Notes: generated by a model from the letters alone, not told the origin. A DNA stretch of 64,000 bases from Fasciola hepatica (GCA_948099385.1 CANUEZ040000165.1:4662501-4726500); one strand, 5' to 3'. Counted from the stretch's first letter, positions 48,459 to 59,789 are shown. A program made the numbers and translations.

Positions 48459-49562
48459 TTTCTCTGCCATGGTCGAGATGCACGCGCTAGCGCATGACCA
48501 TGGTGTAACACGTTACTCAATAAGACGAGATATTCACAATTTCAGAATATGAAGGTCGAGAGTATTAGAGATGGAAAAACAAAGCCAGCAACAGTTTGAA
48601 TGAATCATTCTGATAATGGTTCTCGCGGCAGTTTTGAACCGGTTTCGAATTCGGCCTGGGCACTGGTTCGCGGTGGAGATATCGAAAAATCATTGACGCA
48701 GCGCCAAGGACGCATTATGAACGAGAATGATGCAAGCCAAGGAAACCGGAGGCCCACCAAGGGTATGCAGACGGAGTAAATTTTTGAGCAAGAGGAAAAT
48801 GGGAGAAAATTGTAAAGAAGTATGTTCGGGAAAATCAACGCATGCGAAGAGGATAGCGATCATGAAGACAATGCAAACCCTGAGTTTTGAAGCAGGGGGC
48901 ATGAGACCAATTTTGTGAGAGGGATCACTGGTGGATGTGGGAGAAACAGCAGACCATAAATAGGTGAGTTTAGATTCAGGATCAGTAACATGTACCATTC
49001 TGAAATAAGAAAGAGCAACTGGAGGGTCTTCGAGAAGTGGAGAGTCAATTTCCAGCCGGCTACGGGTCGTAGGAAAGATAAACAGTGGTAACGGATGATA
49101 AAGTGGGAAATCTCCGCATGGACTTCGGAGTTAATATGCTGTTTCGCTGACAAATATATATGTATGTGTTGACGCATTTGCTTCAGTGTTATTTAGCGTC
49201 TTTTCTGGTAACGTACGGCATCGAGTGCGTTAGGTTCGTCTGGCAGGACAAAGTATGTGTCGGTCGATCAGTCGAGTGTGGCTGTATATTAGCGGCATGC
49301 GCGTGAACTGGAATTCGGGTTGGTTGCGTTAGAAAACGCTGAAGGATCTGATAAGCAATTAGAGGTATTTTTTGTTGTGTGGCTTGATTTCGGTCCTAAT
49401 TGCTACGGTAGGTTCCACTTGAGTCTCTGTCCGTACGAGTAAAAGTGGCATCCTTGGTTAGCCAGTTTTGCGACAGATATAGTGGGAGACAACGAACCTG
49501 AAATAAAGGGGGATTGCAGTCTGGACGTGTTCCCAGCTGTGGGTTGTGATAATGTATTAATG
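48459..49562. other. Sequence between N5 tail and N6 3' end, no recognised gene
   Basis: Starts with a strong hairpin, CCATGGTC ... GACCATGG (48469-48505), with an inner GCGCTAGCGC palindrome. The rest has only short frames on both strands; the minus-strand 102-codon frame at 48690-48998 matches nothing I know. Confidence 0.5.
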
Positions 49563-49572
49563 AATAATAATA

Positions 49573-50051
49573 ACGGTTTATTTCGGAGACGTCCGAGGCC
49601 TGCCAAGTGCCCAATCAGCTGTTTACAGGTGATGGAATAAACAGACAAAACCCTTGAAAATGTGGAAATTACCATGACAGGAGTTGAAAAAGGGCTAAGA
49701 AGAGGAGGGTTACGTGGGAAAGGGGAGCAGATAAAAAGCAGCAGTCAGAGTGTGCCCCTGCTGCGGATCAACGGTTAATGGAGGCATATAAAATCCAGTA
49801 AAGGACGAGGCATAAGAGTGACAGAAAATACGGGGTTAGGTGGAAGAAAAGTGGTTGAAATTAGTGGCGTTTCCATTTGTTTGGTTCATTGAGGAAATAG
49901 CCATAGGTAATGTAACGTTGAGAACTCAGTCAGATAGATGAAACTGTCTATCGTTGATTGTGTCCTTAATTGAAGGGAGCAGGGTCGGAGAAGGGGTTGG
50001 TCTTAGAAGTCGAGGCCCCTCTCGTAAGCCATTTCTTCTGCCATGCACATA
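49573..50051 (-). other. Short 3' UTR of N6
   Basis: Contains the post-ORF2 motif (GATCCGCAGCAGGGGCACAC on the minus strand, about 49770-49750) and the terminal signature about 150 bp later. The structured module and AT array of the N4-type 3' UTR are absent. Confidence 0.7.
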
Positions 50052-51876
50052 TTAGATAACTAGTGCACGGGTGAAGCTGAGATATGGGATGAGTGCCGAC
50101 AGAAATTGGGACTTGGTTTGTGAAGCTCGAAGGTTGATGGGCAAATTGTTCCAGACTTTAGGGTAGACAAGAAGGAAGAAACGTGACCGTATGGCCGACT
50201 TAGCTATACTAGAAGTGACATTAAAAGGCCTGTGCCGAAGTGAGCAGGGGGTTTCACGGGAGAAGCTTACTGGATCAAAGGAAAAAGACCGGTTATGAAG
50301 CAGGTTATACAAAAAGCCTAAGTTTAGTCTTAAGCGGCAGAGCCAGAGTGGGTCAAGATTCAGATTTTGGCATAGTTCTCATTAGCTTAAAGACGTGGAC
50401 CAACCGGGTAGTTGTTTGGTGAGCCGCCTTTGTATGCTTTCAATCGCAACTCTGTCGAATTTCGTCATGTCAGAAAATATTATTGGACAGCATTCAAGCA
50501 AAGGCCTGATGTGGGATTTGTAAATGTCGATGATACTGTCCCGAGGACGAAAGGAGCAGAAGAGCAGGGCCATTCTTCTTCTAGCCTTGACCGCTTGGAT
50601 GGTGGCGTGCTCAGATAAGTTGAGGGAGCATGAACAGTTGAGGCCCAAATCGCGGATGGCAGGTCGACTGGCTATTGGGGACCCACCAAGAGTTAAGGAT
50701 CCAGAAGGCAATTGGAACTTGTAGGTTAGGACCTCACACTTATCAGTGGAAAAGCTCATCCTCCAGGTGTGGCATCAGCGGTCAATGCTGTGAGGTCAGC
50801 GGAAATGTTGCAAAGAGTATGGGTAGCATCATTGGAATTGAAAAAGTAAACTATTTTTATATCGTCTGCAAACAAGAATGGCGTGCCATGGTGTACTAGA
50901 TCCAGTGCGTCGTTAATGTACATCAGAAATAGGAGAGGACCCAGTAGGCTTCCCTGTATAAAGCCACTTGTAACAGGTTTCGGTTTAGAAGTATGTCCGT
51001 TGGCGAGAACCACGTGCAAACGATGAGCAAGATAAGATTTCAGCCAAGAAAGCGGCAAGTCACCAATGCCGAATGAACGCAATTTGGAGATAAGATGCAG
51101 GTGTGGAACACGGTCGAAAGCCTTCGACAGATCTAGGTAGACAACTACTAATGCCGGCCCGCTATCAGCAGCCTTAGTGACTAGGTTGAGGAAGTCAAAC
51201 TGACATGTGGTGCATGATCGCGATTTGAGGAACCCGTGCTGCCTATCGCTAAGAAGGTTAGAAGCGGGAAGATGGGTGGTAATGCCATCTTTGATAATCG
51301 TTTCCATTATTCTGGAAATGATAGGGATATGGTTGATGGGACGGTAATTAGCAAGTTCGTGGACAGGTCCTTTTTTATGTCGTGGGATGATGACTGAACG
51401 CTTCCAGTTCGACGGTACCAAACTAAATTTGGGTGACAAGGTGAATAGATTCAGTAGTAAAAGTGGGAGGTCCGATCCACCGTTAATGATTGCAGCTGGG
51501 GCAACCCGTCTGGTCCAGGACGCACAGTTGCTTTATAGCGTGAAATGAGCCTGGAAATAACGTTTACTTCAAAGGTTAGGGTAGATAAGGAAGAGCTGGT
51601 AATAGCCAGAGGATTTAGGGGTGCTGTGTCTGAGGCCAGGGCCATGGAATTGGCGAAGTAATGGTTGAAGGCCTCAGCGATATCAGAAGGGAAGGTGGCC
51701 GAAGTTTTATTCGGTAACACAACATATTGGATCGTATCCGTTGCCAAATTCCTAGATTTGTGTAGGAGTGAGAGTTTCAATGCTTTATTGGGATGCCTTA
51801 GGGCTTTGGATTCTTCGTTGCGGAGCTGTTTTTCCTTTAGGTCCCGGATAATATCAGTAAGACGCGTTAGTCTCAT
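50052..51876 (-). pseudogene. Reverse transcriptase part of N6 ORF2
   Basis: Motifs in order: RHPNKALKLSLLHKS, IAEAFNHYFANS, GPDGLPQ, WKRSVIIPRHKKG, NYRPINHIPIISRIMETI, QHGFLKSRSC, VVYLDLSKAFDRVPH (A), GFIQGSLLGPLLFLMYIND (B), LFADDIKIVYFF (C), MSFSTDKCEVLTYK (D), DLGLNCSCSLNLSEH. All catalytic motifs are present. It is split by frameshifts near 51490-51440 and 50760 and by a break near 50380-50310. It catalysed target-primed reverse transcription when intact. Confidence 0.9.
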
Positions 51877-51903
51877 GAGAAGAGAGAAGTCGTGGTTTTG
51901 GAG

Positions 51904-53043
51904 TTAAAGTCTATGCATCTTAAGGTACTTTCGTTGGAGGGATGCAAGCTTGGACTTCATAAGGGAGGAGTTTTGGGATATTGGGCTAAGTTTCAGGAGG
52001 CAGTTTCCCATGTTAAAGTAAAAGTGATCAGCCGCTTGTTGGGGGTCAGCCGTTAGAAAAAAACTGCTCCAATCTTGATTACGGATGAGATTGGGCAGAG
52101 GGTTCCAATTTGAACGGACGTGATTGTTGACTGGGGTGAGATAGTCTGATGGATAAGGATGGAATGGAAAATTACCGGCCACTATCTTATGGTCGCTACC
52201 CGGAAATTTATTCAGAAAGGAAACCGAAAAGTGGGAAACGTTGTAGGTGAATATAACATCTAGTATGTTGGCGTTTCTAGTAGGAGTTTTAACGTGTTGC
52301 ACCCAGCCCCCAATGTGAGTATGGGACACAAAGTCTATTAGGTTGGGGGATGCCGTGAGGTTTCTCCAGGATATTTTAGGCCAGTTAAAATCACCGGCTA
52401 TGAGTTTCGCTGCCGAAGGTAGTAGTGAAAGATAATCAAAGGCTTCGATTGATGGAGTTAAGTCTGCAATAGTAGATGAGGGCTGGCGATAGATACAACC
52501 AATGTGCATGACTACAGTTGAGAACCGAATTGTGAGCCATAGAGAATCCGGAATTGAGTCGAGTGTGGCATGTCTGATGAGGACTACTGAAAGGGCGTAC
52601 TGTACGTACTCAAGGCACCCACCTCCGCGTCTGTCGATCCTATTTACCCTAAGAACCTTGTACCCTTCAGGCACAATTTCGCTTGTGCTGGTGTGTTCGG
52701 TGAGCCAGGTTTCAGTAATAAAAATGATGTCAGGACTGGAGGTTATGACATAATTTTTTAAGTGATGAAGCTTATTTAAGATGGATCGCGAGCTAAATAA
52801 GATGAATGATAACCCACTCACGTGGAAGTGAGTGTCAGGGTTAGGTAACTTATGGGAGTTGTTGGTCGGAGGAAGTGCACGGTGAAGGGCGTGAGTTGGA
52901 GCTATTACCGAAGAGGAGGAAAAGTGAGCGTTGGATGCCTCCGCGATGGCTTCGGAAGAACCAGCCGCGGACGAACCGGAAGTAACTAATTTAGGGTTAA
53001 TACGGGGTGAAAGAGAAGACCTTAGACGAAGTAGTCCTGCCAC
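51904..53043 (-). pseudogene. APE-type endonuclease part of N6 ORF2 with an extra N-terminal linker segment
   Basis: A 379-codon open frame. SPDIIFITETWLTEH (catalytic Glu), RRGGGCLEYV, HIGCIYRQPSS, LIAGDFNWPKISW (catalytic Asp) and FPGSDHKIV are all intact, so the endonuclease looks the best preserved here. Its first ~60 residues (53085-52896 with upstream codons) do not resemble an endonuclease start. They match the EN-RT linker of N4 (PNETG...SPKF..CGSS...ISEAFNEHFSSS). N6 has its own linker downstream, so this is a second, displaced copy. Confidence 0.88.
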
Positions 53044-53115
53044 TTGTCCTGATTCGTTGGGATCGTTCGATGCCCCAGTGCAGTGATAGAATAGGTGTTT
53101 ATGGAAGGTATTGGC

Positions 53116-53588
53116 TTACCCACGCGACAACCTTGGTAATGGTTGTTGTGTGGTAAGAGCAGGCTTCAGAGGGTAGGGACTAAAAGAGTTTGGGGTGGCT
53201 TCGCCGCCCATCGATGCGACTTGCCCGGGTAGGGTAGGATAGGAATCGGCGGTTGGTAGGGGGGCTATATGGAGGTCATTACCGGAGGAGGTATTGGTAA
53301 TACGCAGTGTTGCGTAGTTGGCCTTCGGAGTTCGGTGTGCTACCGAAGGTATGAACGACTGGTAATGTGCCGGTATTGAAAAGTGGTTCACCAGGGCTAA
53401 AAGAGACGAAAGATTGTGGGATTGTATGCCACAGGGTGGGGAAAATTTACTCGAAGGGGGTTTGTTGATGTATCCTGAGCGTAAAACGCCTGTGGCGGAG
53501 CAAAACGAAAATTCTGGTATGGTAAAATAACTAGCGGGATAAACGGTGGCAGCACGGAAAAGTTAGGGAATGAAAAGCCAGGCAGATA
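53116..53588 (-). pseudogene. 3' part of N6 ORF1 (Pro/Ser-rich)
   Basis: A minus-strand Pro/Ser/Thr-rich frame (53391-53116) and unassigned sequence up to the Gypsy 3' LTR. By position it is the tail of ORF1, whose beginning lies on the other side of the Gypsy element. Confidence 0.5.
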
Positions 53589-53592
53589 CAGC

Positions 53593-53900
53593 TTTAAGGT
53601 TGATTAGACCTTACTTCGCGGCTTCCCTAGTAAACGCGTGCTTCGGTCCTTCGTGCTGCGTGGACCACCTGCACGTTACTCTTATGTGCGGCACTGCACA
53701 AATATGTTAACCAGAACAGTGTTCTCCACGACCCGTGAGAACGAGAAGGCGATTGGGAGAGATAGTGGTTAGCGTGTATTTGGGAGCGCGCGTGAGAGCG
53801 TGCGCAAGAGCAACGGTCAAATGGCAACCGCGCTTGGCAGTCAGCGTTCAGTTAAACAATAAACGTGGTAAAAGTATGAACGAAGATGGCAATCGCTTTA
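53593..53900 (-). repeat. Gypsy 3' LTR
   Basis: 308 bp. Outer end TTTAAGG (TG changed to TT), inner end CGCTTTA. Matches 58684-58991. Confidence 0.95.
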
Positions 53901-53915
53901 GGGGCCTCCTCCTAG
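53901..53915 (-). other. Gypsy polypurine tract region
   Basis: Minus strand reads CTAGGAGGAGGCCCC just before the 3' LTR; AGGAGGAGG is the likely plus-strand primer. Confidence 0.6.
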
Positions 53916-54471
53916 AAGTCCGGCGGAGTTGGGCTTCGATCGTGATGGTAAGCCGGAATTATTGGTTGTCCAGGAATTTCTCATAGCTTGTCCGTTATAT
54001 TGCTGGTGACGTCGAACGACTGCTGATGAGTTTACCGGCGCCTGCACTCTCGAGGTCCGATGTGCGTAGGTCCAACTGTGTTTTGGCGCCCACGGGTCCC
54101 ATACGAATGCAAGCCGGAAAATGCCTCGTCAGGTCCATCCAAAAAGGCCTCCAGTTTCCGTCTCCAGTGCCAGGCTGACCAATCGTCCCGTTGTCCAGTG
54201 AGCGGTTGGCTCCTTGAACGTGCACGGGAGTCAGCCAGGCTACGGATGAAGCCAATGTGACTGTGTAGATCCGTCTGAGAGAGGGCAAGGTAAACTGGAA
54301 CAAAATAGCGCCTGAGGGCGCCGGCGGATGTTGGACCGTAATAACAACACAAACGATGTTCGGTGTTGTTGGAGTCGCAAGGAGACCAGAAGAAAATTAA
54401 ATCATAACTACCGATTGTAATTTCACGGGTCTGTTGTTTAGTAAATCCATGGCGAACTTCCCAACTTATTG
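53916..54471 (-). other. Gypsy region between pol and PPT
   Basis: About 0.55 kb after the pol stop. Overlapping frames of about 100 codons (53995-54303, 54032-54352) show no signal peptide plus transmembrane layout and no likeness to an envelope protein. Taken as untranslated. Confidence 0.6.
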
Positions 54472-57400
54472 CTAACAGTCGGTTGTAAAAATCGTTACGA
54501 AATCGGCGAAGCGGACGGGATTTCGTAGTTGGCGACCGCGACGGCTACTTTGCGTTGCGGGTACGGTTGGAGAATCTGATGGACTAGCTGCCGAGTCCTC
54601 ACTAGGCGTAATTGGGGGTGGTTCGAGTGGTAAATCGCTCGATGCAGGTGACTGAGCGACTTGAGTGGGTGTAAATTGGCTGAGCGGCTTGCACTCAATG
54701 ACGGCAGGTTCGAGACGGTCGATAGATACGGTGTCGTGTCGTCCGCTGATATCTATGACAAATGTTTTTGCCCTATGTTTTATCACCCGAAACGGGCCAG
54801 TGTATGGCGCTTGTAGTGGTGATCGAACGCCATCGACGCGAAAGAATACATGAGTAGCGGTTCCTAACGCAGTTGGGACATAACTTGTAGACTGTTGTTC
54901 ACGCGGCGGACTGGCCTTGAGCACTCGCATGTGCTGCGTAAGGCGCTGAGCATAGTCACTGTAGTCGAAAGTCACGGTTGGTGAGGGGGCTACCAACTCC
55001 CCAGGCAGACGAAGTTCACAGCCATATACTAGTACGGCCGGTGTTGTGTGTAACTCCTCCCTAACGGTACTACGCAGGCTTAAGAGTGTTAATGGTAGTG
55101 TTTCACTCCAAAGGGGGTTACCGTTTGCTCGAAGGGCGGCTTTTAATTGCCGGTGGAAACGCTCAACCATACCATTGGCCTGAGGGTGGTTAGCTGTCGT
55201 TTTACCGTGTTGGCAACCAAGCGTAGCGAGTAGGCTGCCGAAAGCGCCGTCAAAGTGTTGACCGCGATCGGTGGTCACTATTGCCGGGCAACCGAAATGA
55301 CTAACCCAACCGGTCAGAAAAGCTTTCGCGGCCTCTTCCGAGGTGGGACGAGGGATAGGGATGGCCTGCGGCCAGCGAGTAAAACGATCCACGCATGTGA
55401 GTATGTAAACGTACCCAAGCGAAGGTGGGAGTGGTCCTACGAGGTCGACGTGCACGTGATGAAAACTTGTTTCAGGTTCTGGGAACCTGGCTAACGCCGC
55501 TTTAGTGTGCCTATGGGTCTTAACACGTTGACACTGCAGACAGGCACCAGCCCATTGACGGACATCTCGTTTGACATTGTGCCAAACACTACGCCCAGTT
55601 ATCAGTTCCACCGAGGCAGTCACACCCGGATGAGCCAGATTATGGAGTGTCAGGAACGTAGGATAACGGTGGGCAGCAGGAACTACTGGCCTAGGGCGAC
55701 CTTGCGACACATCGCACACGATGGTATTCTGGGAAGCTGGGATGGGCACTGCGGTTAAACTCAAAGAACCGTTTTGCTGAAGTTGTTCGATGTCGGGGTC
55801 CACAGTTTGAGCCTGTGCCATTGCGTCCAAGTTGATGTTAGGCGTTTGTGACAGACTTAGTTGATATACGCGCGATAAGGCGTCTGCGACGGGATTAAGT
55901 ACCCCAGAGACGTGTCGTATGTCCGCAGTAAACTGTGAGACAAAGTCTAAGTGGCGAATCTCGCGTGGTGAGTATCGATCGGAAGCTGACTTCAGTGCGT
56001 AAACCAAAGGCTTGTGGTCTGCAAACACCGTGAACGAACGGCCTTCGAGTGCATGTCGAAAATGACGGATTCCCAAGAAGATGGCTAATAAATCTCCACC
56101 GAACGTGCTGTACCTTGATTCCGCGGGTTGTAGGCGCTTGGAGAAGAATGCTAAAGGTTGCCAAGAGTCATCTACGAACTGTTGCAGTACTGCTCCAACC
56201 GCTGTGTCCGAGGCATCCGTCACTACCGAAATAGGAGCCAAAGGGTCGGGGTGTGTAAAGAGTGCTGTGTTGGCGACAGCATCTTTGACGAAGGCGAATG
56301 CGGCGTTTGCCGTGTCGGGAAACACGAACTTCCGATTACCTCCGCGCAACAGGTCGGTTAGGGGTTGCATCATTTCCGCACAGTGAGGAACAAATCGGCG
56401 GTAGAAATTCACCAGGCCGGCAAACTGACGCAACCGGCGAAAAGATTGGGGTTCAGGGTAGTCGCGAATAGCGGAAACTTTATCTGACAGAGGGCGAATA
56501 CCCGAGGATGAAATAGAATGTTCTGTGAAAGTGATATCAGACCGGCCTAATTCGCATTTCGCGATATTGATCGTAACGCCGTGCTGGCTAAGGCGTTCGA
56601 AAAGTGCTCGTAAGTGTGTAGCGTGCTCTTGCTCTGAAGAACTCGCCACCAAAATATCATCCAGGTATACGTGGACATTTTCCAAACCACGAGTTGCCTC
56701 GTGCATGAACCGTTGAAAGATCTGGGCTGCATTGCTGAGTCCAAACGGCATTCGCAGAAACTCGAACAGCCCGAAAGGTGTAGTGACGGCAGTTTTAGGG
56801 ATATCGGCCTCTGCTACCGGGATCTGGTTGTACGCCCGAACCAAATCGATACGGCTGAAGACGGAACAACCCGATAAAGACGAAGTAAGATCCTGTATAT
56901 GGGGAATCGGGTATCGGTCCGGGACGGTGACTTTGTTAAGCGCTCTGTAATCACCACAGGGTCGCCAGTCGCCACTGAAATTAGGAACCATATGAAGGGG
57001 TGAAGCCCAAGGGCTACTAGAAGGGCGTATTATACCCAGTTCTAGCATATGTTCGAATTTGGCCTGTGCAACACGAAGCTTGTCTGGCGCTAACCGACGC
57101 GGCCTACTGAACACTGGGGGTCCCTTGGTATCGATATGAGAGAGAGGCCCGGCCTGCTGAAACATGTCCGGGTAGGCGGCGATGAGTTTGCCATAAGGTT
57201 GGTGTGCCGGTGGTTAAACGTAAAAGGGCGTGACGTGATTCACTCGCGAATTATGACCCGCAACAGCGAGAGTGGTCTGACGATCCACCACTCTGCGGCT
57301 CCGTGCATCAACCAACAAGTCAAAGTGCTGCAGGAAGTCAATGCCCAGAATTGGGTACGGGACGTCGGCGATGATGAATACCCAACGAAAATTACGCTTT

Positions 57401-57573
57401 AAACCCAAGTTTAAGATGGGCGACCGCTGGCCAAACGTTAGGATGGCCGTGCCATTGGCAGCGCGTAGTGTTTGGGCCTGCGGTGTGCTATTGTCGTCTT
57501 TCGCTCGAGGGAGGACACTCACTTGGGCACCGGTATCTACAAGGAAATGATGTCCCTTACGTTCAAAAGACGA
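54472..57573 (-). pseudogene. pol: Gypsy pol: protease, reverse transcriptase, RNase H, integrase
   Basis: One frame from 57573 to 54472, broken by a TAA at 57211-57213. The protease has a DTGAQVSVLP active site (about 57530) and LGIDFLQHFDL. In the 897-residue part after the stop: RT at about residues 40-225 with YLDD at 167-170; RNase H at about 311-430 with TDAS and the DHKPL block, but GGDLL where GRELL is usual, so the catalytic Glu appears as Asp; integrase HHCC zinc-binding region at about 508-545 and D574, D633, E668 (DD35E). A TAG at 57574-57576 closes the frame just before the protease. Pol lies in the +1 frame relative to gag. Confidence 0.95.
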
Positions 57574-57622
57574 CTATTGGTGTGATACCCGGCTTCGTGG
57601 GTCTCCACCACGGGCCGGGGGT

Positions 57623-58423
57623 TTAGTTTCCCTGATGAGCATCGGGAAACGTACACCCTGGTTCGCATCGTTTGGCTCCCTCACCGAAGCGACTGTGGTA
57701 TTTACAATACCCTTCTTTTGAAGAACCGACAAAACGTCATCGCAATGACGGACTATGAAGCCTAGGTGAGCGTGCGCGGTGCCGCTCCTGTGACCCACTT
57801 CTAACTGCTAGGCGTTGCAGGCTCGCGTCGATTCTCGACAAAACTGACGCGAGTTCGTTAGATGTTGGCAAGGCAGGCACCGTTGCGACGGAGGACCTGG
57901 TTACTCCAGCTACAGCGGGGTTGTATCGTGACATAACTCCATCAGCTATCGCTGCAGTTTCCTCTAGCGAGCATTTGCGCGTGGCACTTAGTAAAACTGG
58001 AATGTTATGCGGCAAACGCTGCAGCCAAAGATCCCTCAAGAGCGGGTCCTCGCCTATTGTCAGTCCTCTCAAGCGCTGCATCTCACGCAGCAGTTCGGAG
58101 GGCCTCCTACTTCCAAGCTCAGCGTTTCGAAGTTGTTGCATACGTTGGTCTTGCGTTGGGGTCGTTCGGGCAATGACAGCCTCCTTTAAAGCCTCAATGC
58201 TTCGGGAAGAGATTATTACGTCCCTTACTTGCATTGTGACCTCTGGCGGGAGGCGGCCTGCTACCCACCTGAAACGCCTGGCGTCGCTGGTTATACGGCA
58301 GTTTTCGAATTCTAACTCAACCAGCGTGAACCAGAGTTCTGGATCAGCAGGTGTGAATGCCGGTATGTGCAGCGTGATCGCCCCAACGGTGGGGTCTGAG
58401 CAGGGCTTCCGTTCAGTGGACAT
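57623..58423 (-). pseudogene. gag: Gypsy gag with CHCC-type zinc finger
   Basis: The start is taken at the ATG 58423 (MSTERKPCSDP). A capsid-like region has PAFTPADPELWFTLVE and the RLPPEV...LLREMQRL...LRDLWLQRLP pattern shared by CsRn1/Kabuki-type Gag proteins. A TGA at 57737-57739 interrupts, and the same frame then continues through a zinc finger spaced C-X2-H-X9-C-X3-C (57706-57653), ending with TAA at 57623-57625. Packaging of element RNA is the expected role. Confidence 0.88.
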
Positions 58424-58663
58424 AGCGATTGCTTTATAGAACACAGACGGGAAAAGAAACCGACGATCAATGGGACACTATAATCTTCGCGAGAAAAAAA
58501 CAAAAATCACGACGAACTAGACACCAAAAATATGTATGGACAAAAAAAATTATTTGGTAAACCGACCAAAAAATATCAACAGATAGGGAAACGATAAAAC
58601 ACAAAAACGTACGCAGACGGGACCTTCAACAGTAGAAAACAAGGAAACTCACGTGACCTGAGG

Positions 58664-58681
58664 ATCACGTCGGGCTCACCA
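58664..58681 (-). other. Gypsy primer binding site, tRNA-Trp type
   Basis: The minus strand two bases after the 5' LTR reads TGGTGAGCCCGACGTGAT. It complements the 3' end of animal tRNA-Trp with two mismatches by my recollection. This primer is typical of the CsRn1 group. Confidence 0.75.
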
Positions 58682-58683
58682 AT

Positions 58684-58991
58684 TGTAAGGTTGATTAGAC
58701 CTTACTTCGCGGTTTCCCTAGTAAACGCGTGCTTCGGTCCTTCGTGCTGCGTGGACCACCTGCACGTTACTCTTATGTGCGGCACTGCACAAATATGTTA
58801 ACCAGAACAGTGTTCTCCACGACCCGTGAGAACGAGAAGGCGATTGGGAGAGATAGTGGTTAGCGTGTATTTGGGAGCGTGCGTGAGAGCGTGCGCAAGA
58901 GCAACGGTCAAATGGCAACCGCGCTTGGCAGTCAGCGTTCAGTTAAACAATAAACGTGGTAAAAGTATGAATGAAGATGGCAACCGCTACA
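58684..58991 (-). repeat. Gypsy 5' LTR
   Basis: 308 bp with TGTA...TACA ends, followed by the CAGC duplication. Confidence 0.95.
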
Positions 58992-58995
58992 CAGC

Positions 58996-59789
58996 TTTGA
59001 ATAATAGCTGTGAGGTGCTTTGCCAGCATCGTCCGTATAAAAGCGCGTAGAGCGGGGATTTCGCTGGGAGGAATTACGGTTTGAGAAACTATCTATTTTG
59101 GGAACAGAAACTGTAGGTCCCGGCATTAGTGACATCCCACAAGGGTGTCTGTTCGCTTCTCATCTTTGCATGACATTAGGGGTGCAGCCTGGTGATATAA
59201 GGCGGTCGTTGCCTAATGAACTAAATGTTGAGGCCTTCAGTAGGGATGGAGTGTGGGTTGCAGAATTCTGGATTTGCGGCCATGTGTTACCGTTGCTATC
59301 GACACTATGCAGTGGGGGCTGAGTGTAGATCGTTACCAACTTTCGGCCCATTGGTGATAAGTTAGAATGCAACAGTGAGGTTGTGTCCTTAGGTAGGCTA
59401 CTTCTTGGCAGCTTGTTTACGGGTGTATGCCCTGAATTCTAACAGCTTTGATTCGAACGAAAATGACCTGGCAATGGTATGGTGCGGTCACGCGGATGGG
59501 TTTTAGTCGTGGCTATGTGGTTTAGACAAGAACGACCATACTTTGATGTATGTGTCGCCTTAAGGGAGTGATGCAAAGTTTTTAGGTCAGGGAGGCTACG
59601 CGACTTAGGTAGCTGCTTCTGATACACAGAGCTAAGCTGTCTGGCAGGACTCGGTGGATTCGAGTCCCAGGCATCTGCGACACTATTGACGAGCCTAGGG
59701 CGCTTGGAGACTGGTGGATTTGGAGGAGGCCCAGGCGTTGCGTCAAGGTCCATATTAGACAGTCGTTGGCTAGTAGACGCTGGTAGCAT
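58996..59789 (-). pseudogene. 5' part of N6 ORF1 (truncated)
   Basis: A minus-strand frame with MLPASTSQRLSNMDLD (59789) and a Pro-rich PGPPPNPPVSKRPRL block that resembles the MSNSPPPVPPPHKRP segment of N4 ORF1, followed by a Ser/Pro-rich stretch. The RRM-like first half found in N1 and N4 is absent, apparently removed at the P2 boundary (about 59810). Confidence 0.55.

Larger units (their letters stand above)
45196..48460 (+). mobile_element. N5: 5'-truncated non-LTR copy in P2 left arm
   Basis: Homology to N4 begins abruptly at ATATCAATGA (N4 about 19908), within RT just before the catalytic motif. It continues through the ORF2 C-terminus, 3' UTR, module and AT array to an AAT-repeat tail at 48415-48458. 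5' truncation is typical of target-primed reverse transcription. Confidence 0.88.
53589..58995 (-). mobile_element. Ty3/Gypsy LTR retrotransposon, CsRn1-like, near-complete
   Basis: Body 53593-58991 (5399 bp) with a CAGC duplication at 53589-53592 and 58992-58995. LTRs are 308 bp each with about 7 differences (about 2.3%). Order on the minus strand: 5' LTR, tRNA-Trp-type PBS, gag with zinc finger, protease-RT-RNase H-integrase, polypurine tract, 3' LTR. There is no envelope gene. Three premature stops (57737-57739 TGA in gag; 57574-57576 TAG and 57211-57213 TAA in pol) mean this copy is probably dead. The CsRn1-clade call rests on the PBS and zinc-finger type plus overall pol likeness. Confidence 0.95.

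Noticed and set aside
47958..48497. 179-codon ORF with a poly-Asn run
   Set aside because: It is a reading through 3' UTR, AT array and the AAT tail of N5, not a protein.
48690..48998. Hypothetical minus-strand gene of 102 codons
   Set aside because: Composition is ordinary, no domain or conserved partner copy, and an overlapping plus-strand frame is equally long for its context.
53995..54352. Envelope-like or extra ORF after Gypsy pol
   Set aside because: Overlapping ~100-codon frames without signal peptide, transmembrane segment or glycoprotein features; CsRn1-type elements usually lack env.
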